A DNA stretch of 64,000 nucleotides from JBEKTW01 sp963727845 (GTDB lineage Bacteria > Bacteroidota > Ignavibacteria > UBA10030 > SZUA-254), in assembly GCA_963727845.1 (NCBI GenBank), contig CAVSHI010000002.1, positions 620,001-684,000 on the forward strand. Reading direction: 5' to 3'. Within the stretch, counting starts at the first letter, position 1. Each line of letters begins with the position of its first letter. The notes beneath the pieces were generated by a model. The model was not told the origin of the DNA and did not search any database. It saw only the letters and a program-made list of their open reading frames with translations. Positions 58,420 through 64,000 of this stretch are shown in pieces. The translations under genes were made by a program, and so were the position numbers.

Positions 58420-59337
58420 ATGTCGCCTCACATTCTCATGATTTTCCTGGACGGGGTCGGGATTGGCAGGAAGGATTCCGCTCACAATCCGTTTTTCAAT
58501 GTCGGGATGAAAACGCTCTCGCGACTTCTCGGCGGGAAGATCCCGCACCTCCGGAGTGCCCGCATTACCACGTCATTCGCATCCGTTGTCCCGCTGAATG
58601 CAACGCTCGGCGTTCCGGGATTACCGCAAAGCGGAACCGGTCAAACGGCCTTGCTGACGGGTTTCAACGCTCCCCGGTTTGTGGGAAAGCACTTTGGTCC
58701 ATATCCCTACTCGACCTTGAAGCCGGTGATCGCCGAGCGCAGCATCTTCCGGCAGCTGCTCTCGCTCGGGAAGAAACCGTACTACGCGAATGCGTTTCCG
58801 CGGCAATTCTTTGAATACATCGGCTCGGGCGCAAAAAGGGCGCGACTTCCGGTGTGCACGATGTCATGGTTGTCGTCCGGATGTGCGTTGAACGATGCAG
58901 CCGCGTTGTCGCAGGGCCGGGCAGTGTCTCCGGACATCACCAACAGACGATGGCCATCCCTCGGCTATCCGGACATGCCCGTCCTTACACCCGGGGACGC
59001 AGGACGGCGGCTTGCCCGCCTCGCGAGGGAATTTGATTTTGTGCTGTTCGAGTACTACCAGACCGATAAGGCAGGCCATGCCCAATCGATGCAGCAGGCA
59101 GCGGAGGTTTTGAACGAGCTCGACGGCCTGCTCGAAGGGGTTCTCAGCGCGTTCGACGACGGTTCAATGCTGCTCATCGTGACAAGCGACCATGGAAATC
59201 TCGAGGATCTTTCAACAAAGAGCCATACGCGGAATCCGGTTCCCATGCTGGCAGCAGGCTCCCTCCACCGGAAATTGACGTCGAATGCCGAAAATCTTAC
59301 TCATGTCGTACCAGCAATCATCAACATGATGAACTGA
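58420..59337 (+). CDS. iPGM/alkaline-phosphatase superfamily metalloenzyme
   Basis: 305 residues. Metal and nucleophile sites of the phosphopentomutase / cofactor-independent phosphoglycerate mutase superfamily are visible: FLDGVGIG at the N-terminus, SGTGQTALLTG, the pair D and H in FEYYQTDKAGHAQ, and TSDHGNLEDLSTKSHTRNPVP. It is shorter than true iPGM (about 510) and lacks the inserted transferase domain. Its substrate (phosphoester hydrolysis or transfer) cannot be set by sequence. Confidence 0.82.
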   Translation: MSPHILMIFLDGVGIGRKDSAHNPFFNVGMKTLSRLLGGKIPHLRSARITTSFASVVPLNATLGVPGLPQSGTGQTALLTGFNAPRFVGKHFGPYPYSTLKPVIAERSIFRQLLSLGKKPYYANAFPRQFFEYIGSGAKRARLPVCTMSWLSSGCALNDAAALSQGRAVSPDITNRRWPSLGYPDMPVLTPGDAGRRLARLAREFDFVLFEYYQTDKAGHAQSMQQAAEVLNELDGLLEGVLSAFDDGSMLLIVTSDHGNLEDLSTKSHTRNPVPMLAAGSLHRKLTSNAENLTHVVPAIINMMN

Positions 59338-59360
59338 CGTTCAGGGGGGAGGCACAAGCA

Positions 59361-61780
59361 GTGTTGACAAATCGCCCGGCGATGAAGTTTCTGTTGCCTT
59401 TTGTCATGGGTATCCTCATTGGCATGGAGTACCCGGTGCCTTTGTGGCTGGTCGGGATTGCTCTCGCAATTCTTCTCTGTTTAACTCTCTTCTCATTCCT
59501 TCGAACCCCGAACCGCTCCGGTATTCTCAATTCCCTGTGCGTATTTGGATTGATTCTCTGCTTTGGGATGTTCAGGATCGCCGTCGACGGCAGAATCAGT
59601 TCGGATGATAATGTAACAGGCTTCGTTTCTCCAAAAAGGGAAGTGACCCTCCTCGGAATCATCTCCGAATATCCCAAATCGAACGGACAATCGATCCAGT
59701 TCGTCGTGGATGCCGAGAGTCTGGCGATTCGAGGAAGGTGGTTCAAGGTGTCGGGAGGGGTCATCACGTCTGTTCACATCAGCGGCTCCCGCCCGGGGTT
59801 TCTGGATTCGATAACATACGGCAGAATCATCGCGCTGGCAGGCCAGCTGGTTGCCCTTGGCGGCGAGAGAAATCCCGGAGACCCCGACCTGCGGGAGTAC
59901 TATCATGTGAACAACATCTATGCGAGGTTTCTCCACCGCCGCGACGCTCCTGTTCTCCTCGGGTCCATCAGGGGTAATTTTCTCTCTTCGGTTGTTTATG
60001 CCGTGCGGCGGTCAATCGCTCACAGGTTTGAGCGATTTGTCAGGGGTGAAGAGGCTGCGTTTCTCAAAGGGCTGATCGTCGGCGACCGGAGTGAAATTCA
60101 TCCGGATCTTAAGGATGCGTTCGTCAACGCGGGTGTCATGCACATTATCGCGGTGGCCGGATTGCACGTCGGTATGATAAGCTACATTCTCCTCTCGGTG
60201 TTCACGGCTTTGCGTTTTCCCGGAAAAGTCCGCCTGCTGCTTCTGGGAGCGTGCCTCTTGTTCTTTGTCTTTCTCAGCGGCTCGGCCGAGCCCGTGCTTC
60301 GTGCGGTCACCATGGCCATGATTTTCATCGGCGCGACATTCGTGGAGCGCAGGGTGGATGTATATAATTCTCTCGCCCTTGCCGGAATTGTTTTGCTGCT
60401 TCTCGACGCGAGGAACCTCTTCCAGGCGGGCTTCCAGCTTTCTTTCTCGGCAGTTTTCTTTCTCATCTATCTTTATCCCCGGTGCAGGGCGCTCACGGGA
60501 TATCTCCCCGAACTTGTCCGCAATAATTCCGTTGTGAGATTTGCCGCCGATCTCGTCGCCGTGTCGCTATCGGCGGCTATCGGAACGCTGCCGTTCACAT
60601 CGCTGTATTTCGGAAAGGTTTCCCTCATCGGCCTTGCGGCCAATATTGTCGTCGTGCCGGTTACGGGGATTGTTCTTGCCCTGGGTCTGACAACCGTCGC
60701 TGCGTCATATTTCTCTGCGTGGGTTGGCGCGGTGTACGCTGCCTCGACGAAGCTGCTCGCCCATATGCTGTTGCAATCCATTTCCATTTTCGGGAATCTC
60801 TCATTTGCGTATGTGGATAGTCATTTCTCGCTCTGGAGCTCACTCGCATTCTATGGCCTCGTCTTTGTGGTTGCTAACATCCGGAACAAAGCGCTCCTCG
60901 GGAGGTTCGTTGTGGTGTTCCTGATCGCGGCAAACATTGTGCTGTACCGGGCTCTCATCTCCGCGGATTCCGGGCACAAGCACCTGAGAGTCACTTTCAT
61001 CGAACGTTCGGACAGGGAGACGCCATATTCATCGAATTTCCCGACGGCAAAAATCTGCTGATGGATGCCGGTCCGCGTACACCGAACCTTGACGCAGGGA
61101 ATCGATTTGTCGGGCCGTTCCTGAAATCCCGGGGCATTCATCGCTTGAACTCAATCGTTTTGAGTCATCCCGACGGCGATCACATCGGCGGCGCACCGTA
61201 TCTCATGCGTCACTTTCTTGTTGACCGCATCTTCGACTGCGGATCGTTCTCGCAGTCGGGCCTCTCCCGGGAATGCCTTCATCTGTGCGACTCCCTGCAT
61301 ATCGGGCGCACCGATGAGATCGCGGGGAATATGATCGGGGGATACGAGAACGCGCGCCTGTATGTGCTGAATCCGGAGGCTGTTCTCGTTGCTGCGGATA
61401 CAACTGTCCGGTTGAGCTTCAATAATCAATCGTTGGTTGTGAAACTCCTCTACGGACGAACGAGTCTGTTGCTCACAGGTGATGCGGAGGAGCCGGCGGA
61501 ACAGCGGATGATTGAGCGCTACGGCGGGTTCATCGCGTCAAATGTTCTCAAGGCTGGCCATCACGGCAGTAGAACGAGCAGCTCGCCCGAATTCCTTGCC
61601 GCAGTCCGGCCGGATCTTGCCATCATCTCCGTCGGACAGAACAATACGTTTGGTCATCCCTCGAAGCAGGTTCTGGAACGGCTGGAGAATATCCATTGTG
61701 AATACCTGCGAACGGATGAACTTGGCGCTGCCGTTTTGGAATCGGATGGCACGCGCTGGCAGGTTGTCCACTGGCAGTAG
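59361..61780 (+). CDS. comEC: ComEC/Rec2 DNA-uptake channel (one frame break)
   Basis: GTG 59361 follows GGGGGGAGG. The N-terminal part has two or three membrane helices and the DUF4131 region. The central Competence domain has GLIVGDRSEIHPDLKDAF, AVAGLHVGMISY and several helices. The C-terminal metallo-beta-lactamase-like domain has HPDGDHIGG and KAGHHGSRTSSS. The frame breaks near 61000-61010 within the motif normally read as F-x-D-V-GQGD; one more G in CGGACAG restores GQGDAIFIEFPDGKN. ComEC conducts single-stranded DNA across the inner membrane in natural transformation. Total length is about 806 residues, normal for the family. Confidence 0.88.
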
Positions 61781-61783
61781 TCC

Positions 61784-61812
61784 TTGAATCTCTGGCCACG
61801 ATTGCGTATTTT
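61784..61812 (+). promoter_or_regulatory. Sigma70-like promoter for mutase gene
   Basis: TTGAAT (61784-61789), 17-bp spacer, TATTTT (61807-61812), 52 bp before ATG 61865. Confidence 0.5.
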
Positions 61813-61864
61813 GTTTCATTGTTATTGATCGACAACCAGGTGGACCAATCTTCAGGACGTTATC

Positions 61865-63448
61865 ATGGCAAAATCGCAGAATGAACGCAGAACGCAATTC
61901 AAGACTGATTCCGGGATTACAATAGAGCAAGCATACGTACCGGAGGATTTCGAGTATGGCGAATTGCTCGGCAATCCGGGCGAATATCCGTTTACACGCG
62001 GTGTTTACCCCACGATGTACCGGGGACGATTCTGGACAATGCGCCAGTATGCAGGGTTTGGAACCGCAGAAGAATCGAACAAACGGTATCGTTACCTGCT
62101 TGCCCAGGGGACAACGGGATTATCGGTGGCGTTCGACCTGCCGACGCAGATGGGATATGATTCCGACCATCCGATGACGGAAGGCGAAGTCGGAAAAGTC
62201 GGCGTGGCAATCGACTCGCTCGAGGATATCGAGACGTTGTTCAACGGAATTCCTCTCGACCGGATCACGACGTCCATGACCATCAACGCTACAGCTGCGA
62301 TCCTTCTGTGCATGGTTGTGGCGACGGCAAAGAAACAGGGGGCGGATCTGCAAAAACTTTCAGGCACGATCCAAAACGACATCCTGAAAGAATACATCGC
62401 GAGGGGGACGCACATCTATCCGCCGCAACCCTCCATGCGGCTGGTGACGGACACCTTCCAGTGGTGCAGTGAACACCTCCCGAAGTGGAATGTGATTTCC
62501 ATCAGCGGATATCACATACGGGAGGCGGGTTCCACAGCCGTCCAGGAACTGGCATTCACGCTCGCGAATGCCTGCGCGTACGTTCAGGCCGCGGTCGACG
62601 CGGGCCTGGATGTTGATGTCTTCGGGTCCCAGATCTCATTTTTCTTTAACGCTCATAATAACCTCTTCGAAGAGATTGCAAAATTCCGCGCCGCACGGAG
62701 GATGTGGGCAAAGATTATGAAAGAACGATTCGATGCGAAGAACCCTGAATCGATGAAACTGCGTTTCCACGCCCAGACGGGCGGCTCGACGCTGACGGCA
62801 CAGCAGATCGATAACAACGTGGCGCGCGTGACACTTCAGGCTCTTGCGGCGGTCCTCGGCGGCTGCCAATCGTTGCATACAAACAGCCGGGATGAGGCGT
62901 TGGCGCTGCCCTCAGAAGAGGCAGCACGACTGGCACTCCGCACCCAGCAGGTTATTGCATTTGAATCAGGCGTTACCGACACCGTCGACCCCCTGGGGGG
63001 TTCGTATTTCGTCGAACAACTCACGGATGAAATCGAGAAGAGGGCGGGAGAGTACCTGCGAAAGATCGACGCTCTGGGCGGAGCCGTCAAGGCAATCGAA
63101 CAGAAGTTCTACGAGACAGAGATTGCCGAGAGTGCGTACCGCTACCAGCAGGCGATAGAGAAAAAAGACAAGGTGGTCGTCGGTGTGAACGAATTCAAGT
63201 CGGAAGAAAAGACGCGGCCACAGCTGCTGACGGTCGAGGCGGGCGTCCGGTCTCAACAGATTGACAGACTGCGGGCAGTGCGGAAGAGGAGGGACGGCAA
63301 AAGGGTTGCTTCTGCGCTGGTTTCACTGCGACAGGCGGCGCAAGGTAAGGACAACCTCCTTCCCCATATTCTCATGTGCGTTGAATCGTATTGCACACTC
63401 GGAGAGATCTCGGATGCGCTGCGAACAGTCTGGGGAGAATATGCGTAG
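61865..63448 (+). CDS. Methylmalonyl-CoA mutase large (catalytic) subunit
   Basis: 527 residues: only the substrate-binding TIM-barrel part; the B12-binding domain is absent and must come from a separate small subunit, as in split acyl-CoA mutases. Specificity residues: Tyr62 in RQYAGF and Arg180 in KEYIARGTH match the Tyr/Arg pair of methylmalonyl-CoA mutase. Isobutyryl-CoA mutases have Phe/Gln at these sites. Other family blocks are FDLPTQMGYDSDHP, SISGYHIREAG, QTGGSTLTAQQ and LHTNSRDEALALP. It converts methylmalonyl-CoA to succinyl-CoA or the reverse. The TAG stop is formed by the GTAG tag of the REP that follows. Confidence 0.93.
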   Translation: MAKSQNERRTQFKTDSGITIEQAYVPEDFEYGELLGNPGEYPFTRGVYPTMYRGRFWTMRQYAGFGTAEESNKRYRYLLAQGTTGLSVAFDLPTQMGYDSDHPMTEGEVGKVGVAIDSLEDIETLFNGIPLDRITTSMTINATAAILLCMVVATAKKQGADLQKLSGTIQNDILKEYIARGTHIYPPQPSMRLVTDTFQWCSEHLPKWNVISISGYHIREAGSTAVQELAFTLANACAYVQAAVDAGLDVDVFGSQISFFFNAHNNLFEEIAKFRAARRMWAKIMKERFDAKNPESMKLRFHAQTGGSTLTAQQIDNNVARVTLQALAAVLGGCQSLHTNSRDEALALPSEEAARLALRTQQVIAFESGVTDTVDPLGGSYFVEQLTDEIEKRAGEYLRKIDALGGAVKAIEQKFYETEIAESAYRYQQAIEKKDKVVVGVNEFKSEEKTRPQLLTVEAGVRSQQIDRLRAVRKRRDGKRVASALVSLRQAAQGKDNLLPHILMCVESYCTLGEISDALRTVWGEYA

Positions 63449-63538
63449 AGTCCGATTCGTAATCGGACAGGGAGCCGTAGAGTCTGTTTCGTAAACGGAC
63501 AGGGAGTATGGATGTCCGGTCTGGGGACCGGACTCTAC
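63445..63538. repeat. Three GTAG-hairpin REPs between convergent genes
   Basis: Two direct elements, GTAGA + GTCCGATTCGTAATCGGAC and GTAGA + GTCTGTTTCGTAAACGGAC, followed by an inverted element, GTCCGGTCTGGGGACCGGAC + TCTAC. The first tag overlaps the mutase stop codon, and the array ends three bases before the nth stop. It may serve as a bidirectional transcript end. Confidence 0.75.
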
Positions 63539-63540
63539 GG

Positions 63541-64000
63541 CTAAGACAGGAACATCTCTGCCGAAGGGCACAAGTCATTCACCGGACATTCGGCGCATTT
63601 CGGCTTCCGCGCCTGGCAAATTCTTCTTCCATGAAATATCATCAGGTGGCTGACATCGATCCAATCTTTTTTCGGGACAATCTGCATCATGTCCCGTTCG
63701 ATTTTCTCCGGGTCATCCTCCTTCGAGAATCCAAGCCGTTGGGAGAGCCTCCTGACGTGGGTGTCGACGACGATTCCTACGGCTTTTCTGAAGGCGGTTC
63801 CCAGAACGACGTTTGCAGTTTTTCTTCCAACTCCGGCCAGCTGCGTAAGTTCTTCCATGCTGCCGGGAACGATCCCGTTGTGCCGTTCGGTCAGGGCAGT
63901 GCAGCAATTGATGATGTTGCGCGCCTTTGCCCGGTAAAACCCCGTTGAACGAATGTCGGCCTCAAGCTCTTCTGAGTGAGCGGTCGCAAAGTCTTTCGCA
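63541..64000 (-). CDS. nth: Endonuclease III, 5' partial
   Basis: The minus-strand frame is open to the window end, so the N-terminus is missing. Visible: GFYRAKARNII; the helix-hairpin-helix LAGVGRKTANVVL with the catalytic Lys; VDTHVRRLSQRLG with the catalytic Asp; and the [4Fe-4S] site C-x6-C-x2-C-x5-C in CQARKPKCAECPVNDLC. It is a bifunctional DNA glycosylase/AP lyase for oxidised pyrimidines in base excision repair. It is convergent with the mutase gene, with a REP array between the stops. Confidence 0.95.
   Translation of the reverse strand, partial: AKDFATAHSEELEADIRSTGFYRAKARNIINCCTALTERHNGIVPGSMEELTQLAGVGRKTANVVLGTAFRKAVGIVVDTHVRRLSQRLGFSKEDDPEKIERDMMQIVPKKDWIDVSHLMIFHGRRICQARKPKCAECPVNDLCPSAEMFLS

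Overview
The window reads as a chromosome piece from a GC-moderate member of the Bacteroidota/FCB group, most like the Ignavibacteria-type lineages. The main reason is that seven large secreted proteins end in a type IX secretion C-terminal domain with the YPNPFNP...YNILGQEV signature. A GWxTD protein, a LpxL-like acyltransferase and a GT9 heptosyltransferase (a Gram-negative envelope) agree with this. I infer the lineage only from protein signatures.

Region 1 (1-38.6 kb) is an accessory surface-protein region, all on the + strand. It holds seven T9SS cargo proteins: YCF48-type repeats, a PLD-type secreted nuclease-like protein, two beta-propeller-like proteins, an OB-fold protein, and two giant multidomain proteins whose 3' halves are near identical. 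Two paralogous coiled-coil proteins lie among them. The genes are separated by kilobase-scale intergenic arrays of palindromic repeats. These comprise an 11-copy GGCGCC module, GTAG-hairpin REP pairs, nested palindromes and a 139-bp tandem array beside a RAYT (REP-associated tyrosine transposase). A compact structured RNA with its own promoter and terminator sits at 16321-16430.

Region 2 (38.6-42.5 kb) is a short operon: YjbQ, a GWxTD protein, a LpxL-like acyltransferase and a WaaF-like glycosyltransferase.

Region 3 (42634-49305) is a 6.6-kb integrative element in tRNA-Arg(CCG), bounded by perfect 64-bp direct repeats. It carries an integrase, small unknown and zinc-ribbon genes, a Mu gpF-like head-protein fragment, a RecA-fold replicative ATPase, an iteron-like candidate origin and a terminase-small-subunit-like protein. 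There are no capsid, portal or tail genes. This layout resembles minimal phage satellites (PICI/PICMI type) and is the most interesting system in the window. The element also supplies a new 5' half and promoter for the tRNA.

Region 4 (49.3-64 kb) is core genome: a TPR membrane protein, a MATE transporter, a partner-switching module (SpoIIE phosphatase, STAS, RsbW-like kinase, second SpoIIE phosphatase), a DUF1801 protein, PrmC, Dtd, an iPGM-like metalloenzyme, ComEC, methylmalonyl-CoA mutase large subunit and endonuclease III (minus strand, cut by the window end).

About a dozen single-base frame breaks occur. Some are in core genes (prmC, comEC, a SpoIIE phosphatase, DUF1801), which points to residual indel errors in the sequence. 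I report those genes as whole frame-corrected units. Sigma70-like promoters with a TTGAMW-N17-TAYWTT pattern recur before several genes.
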